Source: a virus. From it: a stretch of DNA of 37,569 nucleotides. The DNA is taken from the IMG/VR virus record IMGVR_UViG_3300037882_001697, positions 1 to 37,569 of that record. One strand, 5' to 3'. Below, one piece after another: positions 16,986 to 24,935 of this stretch. The first letter of the stretch is position 1, and each line of letters begins with the position of its first letter. Below the pieces are notes generated by a model that saw only the letters and a list, made by a program, of their open reading frames with translations, was not told the DNA's origin and did no database searches. A program made the position numbers and the translations under genes.

Positions 16986-17177
16986 ATGATTATTCAGACG
17001 ACAGCAGGCCAGTTTTTTACCGTAACCGAAATTGGATTACCGCAGGCATGGGAAGGAATAGAACTGAAAGCCAATGGACTCCCTAAGACTGGCAAGCCGG
17101 TGATGGTAAGGAAGGCGGGCTGCATTCATGCCCCGTCTGCCATATACGATGCCGCAGCCATCGCGGAGGGCAAATAA
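16986..17177 (+). CDS. 63-residue protein, first early gene
   Basis: I chose the ATG at 16986 (MIIQTTAGQFFTVTEIGLPQ), which has AGGAG nine bases upstream; an in-frame ATG at 16923 would overlap the promoter. The protein has a short beta-like N-terminus and ends HAPSAIYDAAAIAEGK. There are no membrane segments and only one cysteine. The stop overlaps the next ATG (TAATG). I do not recognise the family. Its place at the head of the operon suggests an early takeover or regulatory role. Confidence 0.65.
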   Translation: MIIQTTAGQFFTVTEIGLPQAWEGIELKANGLPKTGKPVMVRKAGCIHAPSAIYDAAAIAEGK

Positions 17178-17404
17178 TGGATAACATGCTAATCCCTCCC
17201 TCAGCGAGGACGGTGTACCAGAAACGCGATGTCAAGCAGACGGTCATACGGTATCTGACGCCAGAACGTGCCGTGGTGATGGTGCTGCCGTATTTCGCGG
17301 ACTGGAAACGAAGTGCTGAACTGGCGAAACGGCGTGGTGCAACTGAAGTGCTGCGCGTGGTGCATCAGATGAACGGCGTGTATGTCAGGGATTTAAAACC
17401 ATGA
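17177..17404 (+). CDS. 75-residue early protein, unknown
   Basis: The product starts MDNMLIPPSARTVYQKRDVK and is basic, with an alternating strand-helix pattern (QTVIRYLTPERAVVMVLPYF, RRGATEVLRVVHQMNGVYV). It overlaps both neighbours by one and four bases, so it is part of a translationally coupled string. No motif is recognised. Confidence 0.65.
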   Translation: MDNMLIPPSARTVYQKRDVKQTVIRYLTPERAVVMVLPYFADWKRSAELAKRRGATEVLRVVHQMNGVYVRDLKP

Positions 17405-17547
17405 TCGTCGGCGCGCTGTATAGAAATCTGGTTTTTAGGCGTGTCGGCAGGCGCTGGCAGGTGAGGCTGCGCGGCAATAACGCGAACCCTTGGGAATGCG
17501 CCGAGCCGTATTTATTAAAACTGATAGCTGTGAGGGTAGGTTTATGA
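17401..17547 (+). CDS. 48-residue early protein, unknown
   Basis: The short gene starts at the ATG at 17401 (ATGA overlap with the gene before, AGGGA Shine-Dalgarno upstream) and ends with TGA at 17545-17547, which overlaps the next start. The product runs MIVGALYRNLVFRRVGRRWQ and later NPWECAEPYLLKLIAV. It looks like a small SH3-type barrel of the kind found in many phage early proteins. Overlaps at both ends are the main support. Confidence 0.6.
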   Translation: MIVGALYRNLVFRRVGRRWQVRLRGNNANPWECAEPYLLKLIAVRVGL

Positions 17548-17732
17548 GCCGATGGGTTTGGGATAAGAATGAGCGTGCGTATGTAAAGCGCCGGGACGAT
17601 ACATGGGGTCACGTCATCATGGCCGCGGTGGTGATAGGTGGCCTGTATTGGGCGATGCAGCCTGAAGACCGCGTGATTAATTTAATGGAGGTTCCTGCGC
17701 CACCACCGCCTGATTTTATTCGCTTGAATTAA
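17544..17732 (+). CDS. 62-residue single-pass membrane protein
   Basis: The start is the ATG at 17544 (ATGA overlap), not the earlier in-frame ATG at 17490 that lies inside the preceding gene. Residues 1-21 are charged and hydrophilic (MSRWVWDKNERAYVKRRDDT). Residues about 22-39 are a hydrophobic helix (HVIMAAVVIGGLYWAM), and the tail is Pro-rich (EVPAPPPPDF). It is probably a small inner-membrane protein with unknown role. Confidence 0.65.
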   Translation: MSRWVWDKNERAYVKRRDDTWGHVIMAAVVIGGLYWAMQPEDRVINLMEVPAPPPPDFIRLN

Positions 17733-17772
17733 TCCGCTAATAGGCTAATGATATAAAAAAAGCAGGGGGCGT

Positions 17773-19971
17773 GTGTCAGATTTTGTAAGTGCGTTCGTGC
17801 AGGCGCTGGAAAAGAACGGTATTGCGCCGGGCGTGCCGATTGTCGCCGATGGCCGGTTGCGCCGCTATGCCATACCAGGCGATAAGAAGGGCAAGAAAAA
17901 CGGCTGGTATCGCCTCACGATTGAGGGAAATATAGCTTACGGCGTGTTCGGCGCATGGCAGGGCGCGGGGCTGGCAATCAATGAGAAATGGTTTAGTAAA
18001 TCCCGAAATGAGTACACAGCCGCTGACCGTGAGCGGCTGAAACAGGTACGCGAACAGGCCGAGCGCGAGGAACGTGAGGCGCAGGAAAAAGCAGGCTTAA
18101 AAGCCCGCGCATTGTGGAAACGGTCAGCGCCAGTCATAGAACACCCATACGCCACACGGAAAAAAATAAAACTGATCGGCCTGCGCGAGGCATACGGCAA
18201 GCTAGTTATCCCGGCGTATCATGACGGAAAAATCGTGTCGGTGCAGTTCATCGCCGATGATGGGCAGAAACGGTTTTTAACCGGCGGCAGGAAAATCGGC
18301 TGTTATGCGTCCATAGCGACGAAAGAAGATTCTCGTGAAGAAATCTACATCTGCGAGGGTTATGCCACGGGAGCGTCAATCTATGAGGCTATACGCTGCC
18401 CCGTGGTGGTGGCGTTCGATGCCGGAAACCTGAAACCGGTGGCCGAGGCGATACGGGCGAAATATCCCGATAGTAAGATTATAATCGCTGGGGATAATGA
18501 CCAGTGGACGGCTGCTAATCCCGGCGTGAAGTATGCGACAGCAGCCGCCGACCTGATTGGCGCAACAGTGGTCTGGCCGAGGTTTCCGGCGAACGCGCAG
18601 GGGAAACCCACAGATTATAACGATTTGCACCAGCGGGCAGGGCTGGAAACAGTACGGGCGCACCTGAAGCCGCTACAAGTTGCGCGGACGGTAGAGGAAA
18701 ACTGGAAGAATTTTTTGATACCAGGCGGCAAGGATGAGCGCGAGGGGTTCCCGTATGCCTATGCGCCGAAAAGCAAGCTGAACACGTTTTTCATGATAAA
18801 ATATCACGAAGCGTTCGCCGGTATGCTGATATTCAATGAATTTTCTAACGAGTATTTTCTGGCCGCCTGCCCGCCCTGGCAGCGCAATAACCGGGACGAG
18901 TTCACGCCGCGCGCACTGGAGAATAGGGATTTCTTCCAGCTTGCCGCGCACCTTGAAAACCTCGGAATCGACGTGGGCGTGGAGGTGGTAGCGCAGGCAT
19001 GTTTAGCTGCCGCTGCGGATAACTGGATAAACCCGCCGCGCGATTATTTTGAGCGCCTGAAATGGGATGGTGTACCCCGGCTTGATAGCTGGCTGAATTA
19101 TTACTTGGGTGCTGAAGACCAACCAGGCGAATATCTGGCGCTTGTCGGCAGCAAGTGGCTTATTGGCGCAGTCGCCAGAGTGTACCGCCCCGGCACGAAA
19201 TTTGACACGGTGTTGATTTTGGAGGGCGAACAGAATCTGGGAAAATCCACCGTGCTGCGCGAGTTGGCTACGTTCCACGGCGTAGAGTATTTTTTGGATT
19301 ATGTGGGCGATTTGAATAATAAAGACACGCTGATGGTAATGCAGGGGAAACTGATCGTCGAGATGTCAGAGCTTGCCAGTTTCAAAAAATCCCACAATGA
19401 AGAAATCAAGGGGTTTATTTCCCGGCAGGTCGATCAATACCGGGAGCCGTATGGACGTTCCACGGTAAAACGCCCGCGATATTTCGTGCTTGGGGCTACC
19501 ACGAACGAGATCGAGGAAGGATATTTCACCGATGATACAGGAAACCGCCGGTATTGGCCGGTCAGGTGCCGGAAAATAGACATAGACGGCCTGATTGCCG
19601 CACGTGAGCAGTTGTGGGCGGAGGCGGTGAAGCGATACCACGCAGGCGAGCGGATATGGCTGGAGGCTGAAGAATGGAAGCTGGCCAAGGTTGAGCAGCA
19701 TTCCAGGCGCATAGAGGATGCGTGGCAGGAGCGTATCAGCGATATTTTAACCGGCGAGTGGGAAACCAGCACCGAGAAGATGTGCAAGGCGCTGGAATTA
19801 AAGCCGCGCGATATAAATAATGTGGTGAAACGAAGGATTAAAAATTCGTTAAAAGAGCTTGGCTGGTATGAAACGAAACGTGCTGGCGCTGGCCGTATCT
19901 GGCGCAGGCCGGGAGAAAAACCGGAAAATCTGGCAACAGCGTTATTTGAGCTTGACACTCTTATTGAATAA
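17773..19971 (+). CDS. Toprim primase fused to VapE-type AAA+ helicase
   Basis: The product is 732 residues from a GTG start with AGGGGG upstream. Residues about 130-300 hold a Toprim domain: ICEGYATG (193-200, Glu195) and IIAGDNDQ (237-244, Asp241 and Asp243) are its metal-binding motifs. Residues about 420-700 are a virulence-associated-E-like P-loop ATPase. They contain Walker A GEQNLGKST (485-493), Walker B LIVEMSEL (527-534), sensor GATTNE (574-579) and an arginine-finger GNRRYW (590-595). The C-terminus resembles a winged helix. Proteins with this layout prime and unwind phage DNA, and it probably initiates replication at the repeat region upstream. I see no N-terminal zinc finger. Confidence 0.88.
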   Translation: MSDFVSAFVQALEKNGIAPGVPIVADGRLRRYAIPGDKKGKKNGWYRLTIEGNIAYGVFGAWQGAGLAINEKWFSKSRNEYTAADRERLKQVREQAEREEREAQEKAGLKARALWKRSAPVIEHPYATRKKIKLIGLREAYGKLVIPAYHDGKIVSVQFIADDGQKRFLTGGRKIGCYASIATKEDSREEIYICEGYATGASIYEAIRCPVVVAFDAGNLKPVAEAIRAKYPDSKIIIAGDNDQWTAANPGVKYATAAADLIGATVVWPRFPANAQGKPTDYNDLHQRAGLETVRAHLKPLQVARTVEENWKNFLIPGGKDEREGFPYAYAPKSKLNTFFMIKYHEAFAGMLIFNEFSNEYFLAACPPWQRNNRDEFTPRALENRDFFQLAAHLENLGIDVGVEVVAQACLAAAADNWINPPRDYFERLKWDGVPRLDSWLNYYLGAEDQPGEYLALVGSKWLIGAVARVYRPGTKFDTVLILEGEQNLGKSTVLRELATFHGVEYFLDYVGDLNNKDTLMVMQGKLIVEMSELASFKKSHNEEIKGFISRQVDQYREPYGRSTVKRPRYFVLGATTNEIEEGYFTDDTGNRRYWPVRCRKIDIDGLIAAREQLWAEAVKRYHAGERIWLEAEEWKLAKVEQHSRRIEDAWQERISDILTGEWETSTEKMCKALELKPRDINNVVKRRIKNSLKELGWYETKRAGAGRIWRRPGEKPENLATALFELDTLIE

Positions 19972-19999
19972 GCGTATTAATAATTACATGGAGAAGAAA

Positions 20000-20221
20000 A
20001 TGAAGTATATAGACCGTATCAAGGAGGCAATAAAAAGCGAGCCGACGCAGGAAGCGGTGGCGCATAAGATGAGCGTTTCCGCGTCCTACCTGAGTGACGT
20101 GCTGAACGGCAAGCGCCCGGTATCGTTGGCAATGGCCATGAAGCTTGAAGAACATTACGGAGTCAACGGCGTTGAGTTGATGAAAGAACAGGTCGAAGCG
20201 GAGTTCGAGCGTCATGGATAG
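20000..20221 (+). CDS. Small helix-turn-helix regulator
   Basis: I chose the ATG at 20000, which has GGAG six bases upstream, over the ATG at 19988. The product is 74 residues. TQEAVAHKMSVSASYLSDVL followed by NGKRPVSLAMAMKLEEHYGV is a clear XRE/Cro-type helix-turn-helix of the kind found in HigA and phage repressors. It has no oligomerisation or cleavage domain, so a Cro-like role on an early promoter is likely. No toxin gene lies beside it. Confidence 0.75.
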   Translation: MKYIDRIKEAIKSEPTQEAVAHKMSVSASYLSDVLNGKRPVSLAMAMKLEEHYGVNGVELMKEQVEAEFERHG

Positions 20222-20288
20222 CGCCGAGTGGGGTTTTTTAATTGGCATGATCGTAAGTTTATTAATTTTAATGTGGACGTTGTTGTAA
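20214..20288 (+). CDS. Possible 24-residue membrane peptide
   Basis: A short frame reads MDSAEWGFLIGMIVSLLILM and then WTLL. It overlaps the preceding stop by eight bases, which matches the packing of this operon. It would be one transmembrane helix with almost nothing outside the membrane. The Shine-Dalgarno is poor (a GGAG about ten bases upstream), so translation is uncertain. Confidence 0.35.
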   Translation: MDSAEWGFLIGMIVSLLILMWTLL

Positions 20289-20300
20289 CAGGGGATTTAG

Positions 20301-21260
20301 ATGATTAGACGAGTTCAGGTAGAGAGTGTTGTGCCGTTGTCCACGCAAGCCGAGGCGTGGAATGAAGTGCGGGCAGCATACGGCGATTATATGTACCACG
20401 AATCAGTCGAGCGCGGGTATGATGCGGACGCGGCAGGCCGTGCGCTGAATATATATCGCCGTGAATCTGATGTATATGAGCGCCGCTTTAATGAAAAGTG
20501 GAATGCTGAGGACACGCGGTTTAACGCACCGGCACCAGCAGGCCATAACGGTGCGCCGGTGACAGAAGATGAGTTATTTCAGCAGCGTATGGCTGAAGAA
20601 CATGCGGCATTGCTCGCCGAGGCTGATAAGCTGGCGACTGCGCGCGCGAAATCGTGCGACACTGAAGAATATGCACAGCGCCTGGCAAATTATATCAAGA
20701 AGATCAACGGCACGGTGGCATCACTGGAGAAAATACGCGAGAAGGAAAAAGCTCCATCGCTTAAAACCGGCAGAATCATCGACGGGTATTTTAACGCCAT
20801 AAAAACGGCGCTGAATGAGGCGAAGGAGCGTGCGACTATACCGCTTACGGCATACCAGAAGAAAAAGCGCGATGACGAACTGCGCGCCGCTCAGGTGGCC
20901 GCTGATAAGATGCGCGCCGAGGCAGAAGCGCAGAGGGTAGCTGCCGATGCCATGCAGGAAAACATGCGCCCGCATGAGGCCGCTGCGACGTATAAGGCTG
21001 CGGACGCTATCGAGAAGCACGCGGCGCACATTGAGAATAAGGCGGTTTCCGGTGCGGTACGCACGGGCGGCGCAACGGCGGTACTCAGTAGCCGGTGGGT
21101 GTGCGATGGCTACGACATACACACGCTGGACATCGAAACGCTGCGGCACTGTTTTACGCCTGAAGCCGTGAATAAGGCTATTTCAGCGTTCATTAATTCA
21201 GGTGGCCGCACGCTAAAGGGTGCGAAAATAATTGAACAAACGAAAGGGTCTGTACGGTGA
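20301..21260 (+). CDS. Coiled-coil phage protein, unknown
   Basis: The product is 319 residues and has an AGGGG Shine-Dalgarno. The N-terminal 80 residues are Tyr/Arg-rich helices. Residues about 90-240 are a long Ala/Glu/Lys/Arg coiled coil (DELRAAQVAADKMRAEAEAQ and similar). Residues about 255-319 form a small C-terminal domain with LDIETLRHCFTPEAVNKAIS, INSGGRTLKGAKI. This last domain recurs in phage early proteins that I know only as hypothetical. Replication or recombination accessory function is possible from its place after the primase-helicase. Confidence 0.65.
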   Translation: MIRRVQVESVVPLSTQAEAWNEVRAAYGDYMYHESVERGYDADAAGRALNIYRRESDVYERRFNEKWNAEDTRFNAPAPAGHNGAPVTEDELFQQRMAEEHAALLAEADKLATARAKSCDTEEYAQRLANYIKKINGTVASLEKIREKEKAPSLKTGRIIDGYFNAIKTALNEAKERATIPLTAYQKKKRDDELRAAQVAADKMRAEAEAQRVAADAMQENMRPHEAAATYKAADAIEKHAAHIENKAVSGAVRTGGATAVLSSRWVCDGYDIHTLDIETLRHCFTPEAVNKAISAFINSGGRTLKGAKIIEQTKGSVR

Positions 21261-21301
21261 GTTTTTGTGAAATCTGTTGTCAGGCGAGTTGTGGAGGTCA
21301 T

Positions 21302-21463
21302 GTGAAAGAATCAGACATTAATTCCGTGAAAAGCATCGAAGCCGTGTTGCTCGATGCGCGGGCGAAGCTGGACGAGATCGAAACCGGAAACAAAACGGCG
21401 CTGATGTGGGCGAAAGACTGCATCTCCGAGGCGGTTTCGCAGTTGGGACAGGCGCGGTTATGA
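21302..21463 (+). CDS. 53-residue helical protein, unknown
   Basis: Two starts are possible in one frame. The GTG at 21302 has GGAGG four bases upstream and gives MKESDINSVKSIEAVLLDAR. The GTG at 21257 overlaps the preceding stop (GTGA) and would add MSFCEICCQASCGGH, a cysteine-rich stretch that might bind metal. I prefer 21302 for its ribosome-binding site. The body is one or two amphipathic helices. No family is recognised. Confidence 0.55.
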   Translation: MKESDINSVKSIEAVLLDARAKLDEIETGNKTALMWAKDCISEAVSQLGQARL

Positions 21464-21921
21464 GAAACCCTGATATGACGCCGTTTAAGCAGTGGCTTGG
21501 TGTATTGGAACGCACGCCGTCGATCATCCCGAAATCATACGGTGAGGCTGCACAGCCGGTAGAGCGATTGCTTGAACACTGCAACGAATTTATAAATACA
21601 TGCGCTTACCGTGCGGACGGCCTGCGCGATTCATGGAAAACGCTTCCTGAATTTTTGGCGGATAATGGCGGCGACTGTGAAGATTTTGCGATAGCTAAAT
21701 ATTTTTACCTGAGCGCCGAGGGCGTTGCGGACGAACGCATGGATATTATCGTGCTGCCGCGCAGAATAGATCGGGTTATCCACTCCGTGCTGCGTGTCGA
21801 TGGTTGGTATCTGGATATTTACGACAACGCCCTGCACACATGGGAAGAATTTAAATCCAGGTATGCCGTGAATAGTGGCATGGGTTACGGCATAAACAGA
21901 AATGGATGGGTTAGAATTTAA
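21460..21921 (+). CDS. Bacterial transglutaminase-like cysteine peptidase (BTLCP)
   Basis: The start is the ATG at 21460, overlapping the previous stop as ATGA; the longer frame from 21406 runs through the upstream gene. The 153-residue product has a complete papain-like triad in the order of the BTLCP (DUF920) family: Cys73 in NGGDCEDFAIAKY, His108 in VIHSVLRVDGWYL and Asp122 in DIYDNALH. Bacterial relatives such as LapG are periplasmic and cut adhesins, but this protein has no signal peptide and so should act in the cytoplasm. Substrate unknown. Confidence 0.8.
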   Translation: MRNPDMTPFKQWLGVLERTPSIIPKSYGEAAQPVERLLEHCNEFINTCAYRADGLRDSWKTLPEFLADNGGDCEDFAIAKYFYLSAEGVADERMDIIVLPRRIDRVIHSVLRVDGWYLDIYDNALHTWEEFKSRYAVNSGMGYGINRNGWVRI

Positions 21922-21936
21922 AAGGAGGTAATTACT

Positions 21937-21984
21937 GTGGCGAAAACGAAAGGAAAGCCCTGCAAACCAGGCAAAGGCGGCTGA
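21937..21984 (+). CDS. Possible 15-residue Lys/Gly micropeptide
   Basis: A GTG at 21937 is preceded by AAAGGAGG with eight bases of spacing, the strongest Shine-Dalgarno in the early region. It opens a frame reading MAKTKGKPCKPGKGG and then TGA. No longer frame uses this ribosome-binding site. The peptide is very basic with one cysteine. It could be a translated micropeptide or a leader peptide for the hairpins that follow. Confidence 0.4.
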   Translation: MAKTKGKPCKPGKGG

Positions 21985-21991
21985 TAGTCAA

Positions 21992-22027
21992 CACGGTACG
22001 CCGTCCACCGTGGGAATAAAGGACGGC
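21992..22027 (+). promoter_or_regulatory. Two mutually exclusive hairpins after the micropeptide
   Basis: GCCGTCC (22000-22006) can pair with GGACGGC (22021-22027). CACGG (21992-21996) can pair with CCGTG (22008-22012), and each pairing hinders the other. No T run follows. They lie between the micropeptide stop and the next gene, so a leader-peptide type control is conceivable. Confidence 0.3.
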
Positions 22028-22061
22028 ACATTAACAGCGCGATGCGCGGAAGGAGTGGGGT

Positions 22062-22508
22062 ATGGGGTACAGCACAGATTTTAAAGGCGAATTGAAATTT
22101 ACCAAACCGATAACAACGGAAGCGCTTGCGTATCTGAACGGCTTTCTTGGTCAAGACAGGCGCGATATAGGACTTGATGGTGACGGCTTGTATAGCAAGG
22201 GCTATGGCCAATACTGGTATCATATCGACTATGAATTGCTGCCGGATTTTTCAGGCATAAAATGGAACGGTACAGAGAAATCCAGTGACATGGAGCATGT
22301 CGCTAATTTCCTGATTGATACCATGCGCGAGAAATATCCTGATTTTGGCCTCACCGGAAAGATGCTCGCGCAAGGCGAAGATATTGATGACCGATGGGAG
22401 CTTGTAATCAAAGATGGCCGCGCTGTGAAGGTAGATGTTAGACCGGTAGGCGAAGCCGTTATCTGCCCTCATTGCGAAGGCAAGGTATATGTGTCTGAGG
22501 CGCAATAA
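22062..22508 (+). CDS. Conserved phage protein with C-terminal CPHC knuckle
   Basis: The product is 148 residues, starting MGYSTDFKGELKFTKPITTE, with GGAAGGAG upstream of the ATG. The N-terminal YSTDFxGxxxFxKP and the following LGQDRRDIGLDGDGLY and YWYHIDYELLPD blocks belong to a family recurrent in phages. The C-terminus carries one CPHC pair (VICPHCEGKVYVSEAQ), half a zinc site. Function is unknown. Confidence 0.65.
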   Translation: MGYSTDFKGELKFTKPITTEALAYLNGFLGQDRRDIGLDGDGLYSKGYGQYWYHIDYELLPDFSGIKWNGTEKSSDMEHVANFLIDTMREKYPDFGLTGKMLAQGEDIDDRWELVIKDGRAVKVDVRPVGEAVICPHCEGKVYVSEAQ

Positions 22509-22509
22509 C

Positions 22510-22872
22510 ATGAAATACCACACAGCAGACGGCCACGAGATTGTGCGCGATGGGGTTTATAAGGATGCGGAAGGAAGGAAATTCATTTGTCTAGGTCTGA
22601 TAAACTGCATATTCCCCATTATCGGATATTACCCCGGCGACGATGCCAGCGAAGATAGGCCGGATTCTATTTCGCCAAGCAGCCTCACCCTCTGGCGCGA
22701 ACCCGCCGAACAGGTGGAGGTGTGGGAGGTGTTATGGGAGTCTGAGCATGGAGGCATATACATCAATGCCTTTAATGGCGAGATGGCCGCCAGAGAGTTT
22801 GCGCCGGGATATGATAAGGGGCGCATCCTCACCATCCGGCTCAAAGAAATTATAACCGTAGGGGGCGTGTGA
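22510..22872 (+). CDS. Unknown phage protein
   Basis: The product is 120 residues from the ATG at 22510, just after the previous stop; an ATG at 22489 would overlap that gene. It reads MKYHTADGHEIVRDGVYKDA and contains VWEVLWESEHGGIYINAFNG, a beta-type pattern. Its stop overlaps the next start (TGATG). There are no catalytic or membrane motifs that I can see. Confidence 0.6.
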   Translation: MKYHTADGHEIVRDGVYKDAEGRKFICLGLINCIFPIIGYYPGDDASEDRPDSISPSSLTLWREPAEQVEVWEVLWESEHGGIYINAFNGEMAAREFAPGYDKGRILTIRLKEIITVGGV

Positions 22873-23027
22873 TGGAGTTTGTAGAACTGGTGCGCCAAAT
22901 GCGTGAAGCGCAAAGGCAATACTTCAAGACACGCCACACCGACGCATTGAACAGATCGAAGGATTTGGAAAGGCGTGTGGATATGTGGATTAAGGAACAA
23001 CAGAATAATCAGGGTAACTTACTATGA
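22872..23027 (+). CDS. 51-residue helical phage protein
   Basis: The product reads MEFVELVRQMREAQRQYFKT then RHTDALNRSKDLERRVDMWI. This short helical LVxxMRxAQxxYFKTR..LxxSKxLERxVD pattern recurs in many phages and I recognise it. It is predicted to be one or two amphipathic helices. It overlaps the genes on both sides (TGATG and ATGA). Function unknown. Confidence 0.7.
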   Translation: MEFVELVRQMREAQRQYFKTRHTDALNRSKDLERRVDMWIKEQQNNQGNLL

Positions 23028-23359
23028 CCAATAACCTCCTCCCCTTCGACCCGAAGCTGGCGAAATCATGGGCTAACCCGGATGGGTTGGATGTTTTTCA
23101 TGAAAACGCCATGAATCCTGGTGACGCGCCAATTACCTTTATTGGGATGCGTAGCATACTTAGGGGGTATGTTGTTTACATGAGGTATGGAAGCTCTGAG
23201 TTACATAAATGCAATTCAACCAACCTCCGCCTCCGCCCGCGCATGGTGAAGAAGATGGTGTATTTATTTCCAGAGGGATTCTGGCGCTTTGACCCTGACG
23301 ATAAAATGCAAAGCATAGCTGATGTAATACCCGTTGAAATCGACGTGCAGGAGGGGTGA
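23024..23359 (+). CDS. Unknown phage protein
   Basis: The product is 111 residues, starting MTNNLLPFDPKLAKSWANPD, with an ATGA overlap upstream. The middle is beta-rich (ITFIGMRSILRGYVVYMRYG) and the C-terminus acidic. No motif is recognised. It ends in TGATG with the next gene. Confidence 0.6.
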   Translation: MTNNLLPFDPKLAKSWANPDGLDVFHENAMNPGDAPITFIGMRSILRGYVVYMRYGSSELHKCNSTNLRLRPRMVKKMVYLFPEGFWRFDPDDKMQSIADVIPVEIDVQEG

Positions 23360-23781
23360 TGAGTCTATACACGCTGGAAACAGAAGAAGAAAAGGCAGTT
23401 CAAGCGATATTCGATAAGCTGCCGAGCGACGAGGTTACTAAAAAATTACGCTCTGCCCTGGAAGATGTAACGCAAACCGTATGCGATTCATTGCTGGACT
23501 ATATGCACGATTCTTATCGCTGCCAATTCGATGAAATCATATTGCGCCAAGCGAGAAAGATAGTGGAAGCGCTCTTGCGTGGCGAAAATCTTGACGCATT
23601 TGGATTAAAAGCTCGCACGTTCTTGAATAAGGACGAGTTGTACGCATATGACGGCGCTAAAGTGCGTGAATCACTTGTGAGAGATTTTGCATCTGAAATT
23701 CAGACCGCTGAAATAATCGAGCTGAGGAAAGAAAATGAATCGCTAAAGCAATCCATAAAAATTTACAGAGACAGGTATTAA
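23359..23781 (+). CDS. Unknown helical phage protein
   Basis: The ATG at 23359 has GGAGGGG upstream and overlaps the preceding stop by one base; the GTG three bases earlier is less likely. The 140-residue product is helical, with a C-terminal coiled-coil of about 30 residues (IIELRKENESLKQSIKIYRD). It may oligomerise. No family is recognised. Confidence 0.6.
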   Translation: MSLYTLETEEEKAVQAIFDKLPSDEVTKKLRSALEDVTQTVCDSLLDYMHDSYRCQFDEIILRQARKIVEALLRGENLDAFGLKARTFLNKDELYAYDGAKVRESLVRDFASEIQTAEIIELRKENESLKQSIKIYRDRY

Positions 23782-23782
23782 C

Positions 23783-24154
23783 ATGACCCCCCTAGACACC
23801 GTGATTGCTGCTTTGGAGACATATGTTGACCATTGGGAAACCTATGACGAATGCGGGTTTTTGACTAAACGCGACGAAAAAGTGGCACGAGAAGCCCTCA
23901 CGCTCGCCAAAAGCATGGGCGGCGGGTGGTTGCCGATAGCGGAAGCGCCCTTTAATGAGCCGGTATTGCTGTTTGGATGTAGTGGGTTGCCCCAAAACAT
24001 GGGTGTTGCTATCTGCTGGGAAGATGACCCAGATAATAAATATTTTGAAGGTGGAAAGCACTGGTGTATTGATGACGGTAAGGAAACCCACGGCCTTCGC
24101 GGCTCTTACCCAACCCACTTCCAACCACTCCCACAGCCACCGGAGGGCGTATGA
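23783..24154 (+). CDS. DUF551-like phage protein
   Basis: The product is 123 residues. The C-terminal half has the DUF551 framework: GGWLPIAEAPFNEPVLLFGC, then a variable middle with HWCIDDG, and the terminal PTHFQPLPQPPEG. The N-terminal 45 residues are a separate helical segment (TVIAALETYVDHWETYDECG). DUF551 proteins are common in phage early regions and their role is not established. Confidence 0.75.
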   Translation: MTPLDTVIAALETYVDHWETYDECGFLTKRDEKVAREALTLAKSMGGGWLPIAEAPFNEPVLLFGCSGLPQNMGVAICWEDDPDNKYFEGGKHWCIDDGKETHGLRGSYPTHFQPLPQPPEGV

Positions 24155-24492
24155 GCGATTTATTGCCGTGCCCCTTTTGCGGAGCAAAGGCGAATGCTTC
24201 CGCTAGATTTGGCGCAGGAAAGGCATGGTGCATATCCTGCGATGTTTCAACGGCAATGTTTCCAACAATAGCTGGTGCTGTAAATAGTTGGAACAGGCGC
24301 ACCGCTGATACCGATGCGTCCATGTACCGCGCCCTCCTATCCCGCCTCGGCCAGCCAGCCGTGGATGCGCTGATGAGCGGTAGCGCGGGGGTTTATCATG
24401 TGTGGGAAGTGACTGTTGATGGCATTACCGAAACAATGCGGGGCAAAGAGCGCCTCGACAAACCGCAAGAGCAGAAGGAGGCGGGGCGGTGA
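24151..24492 (+). CDS. Lar-like restriction-alleviation family protein
   Basis: The product is 113 residues. Residues 4-50 match the Lar family layout: LLPCPFCGAKANA, then KAWCISCDVS, then AVNSWNRRT. Two CxxC pairs form a zinc site. In Rac prophage, Lar alleviates type I restriction, but most relatives are untested. The C-terminal 60 residues are an extra domain. It overlaps both neighbours. Confidence 0.75.
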   Translation: MSDLLPCPFCGAKANASARFGAGKAWCISCDVSTAMFPTIAGAVNSWNRRTADTDASMYRALLSRLGQPAVDALMSGSAGVYHVWEVTVDGITETMRGKERLDKPQEQKEAGR

Positions 24493-24935
24493 GTGTACTT
24501 AGCATTGTTCCCATAGATTTTGCAGAGGCGAATGAATTTGTGCGCTTGCACCATCGCCACCATAAGCCATGCGTGGGGCATAAATTCTCTATCGGCGTAA
24601 CCGATGGTGAGAAAATCAGAGGTGTTGCCATTGTTGGCAGGCCGGTTGCAAGGATGCTGCAAGACGGCTGGACGCTGGAAGTAAACCGCTGTTGCACGGA
24701 TGGCGTTAAAAACGCCTGTTCCATGCTGTATGGCGCAGCGTGGAGAGCGGCGAAGGCATTGGGGTACAGGCGGCTGATTACATACACGCTTCCAGAGGAA
24801 GGTGGCATTTCACTTCGTGCATCAGGCTGGAAGCTGGTGGGCAAGCGCGGGGGCGGCAGTTGGAATGTTCCCAGTCGCCCGCGTGTTGATAAACACCCTA
24901 CACAACAGAAATTACTATGGGAGGCGCATACATGA
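24489..24935 (+). CDS. XF1762-family (GNAT-like) phage protein
   Basis: The product is 148 residues from a GTG that overlaps the previous stop (GTGA). The motif FVRLHHRHHKPCVGHKFSIG, then GVAIVGRPVAR and EVNRCCTDGVKNACSMLYGA, is the XF1762 family pattern, which has an acetyltransferase-like fold. It contains the GNAT-type strand YRRLITYTLPEEGGISLRAS. The substrate is unknown. Such genes are frequent in phage early operons. Confidence 0.8.
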   Translation: MSVLSIVPIDFAEANEFVRLHHRHHKPCVGHKFSIGVTDGEKIRGVAIVGRPVARMLQDGWTLEVNRCCTDGVKNACSMLYGAAWRAAKALGYRRLITYTLPEEGGISLRASGWKLVGKRGGGSWNVPSRPRVDKHPTQQKLLWEAHT

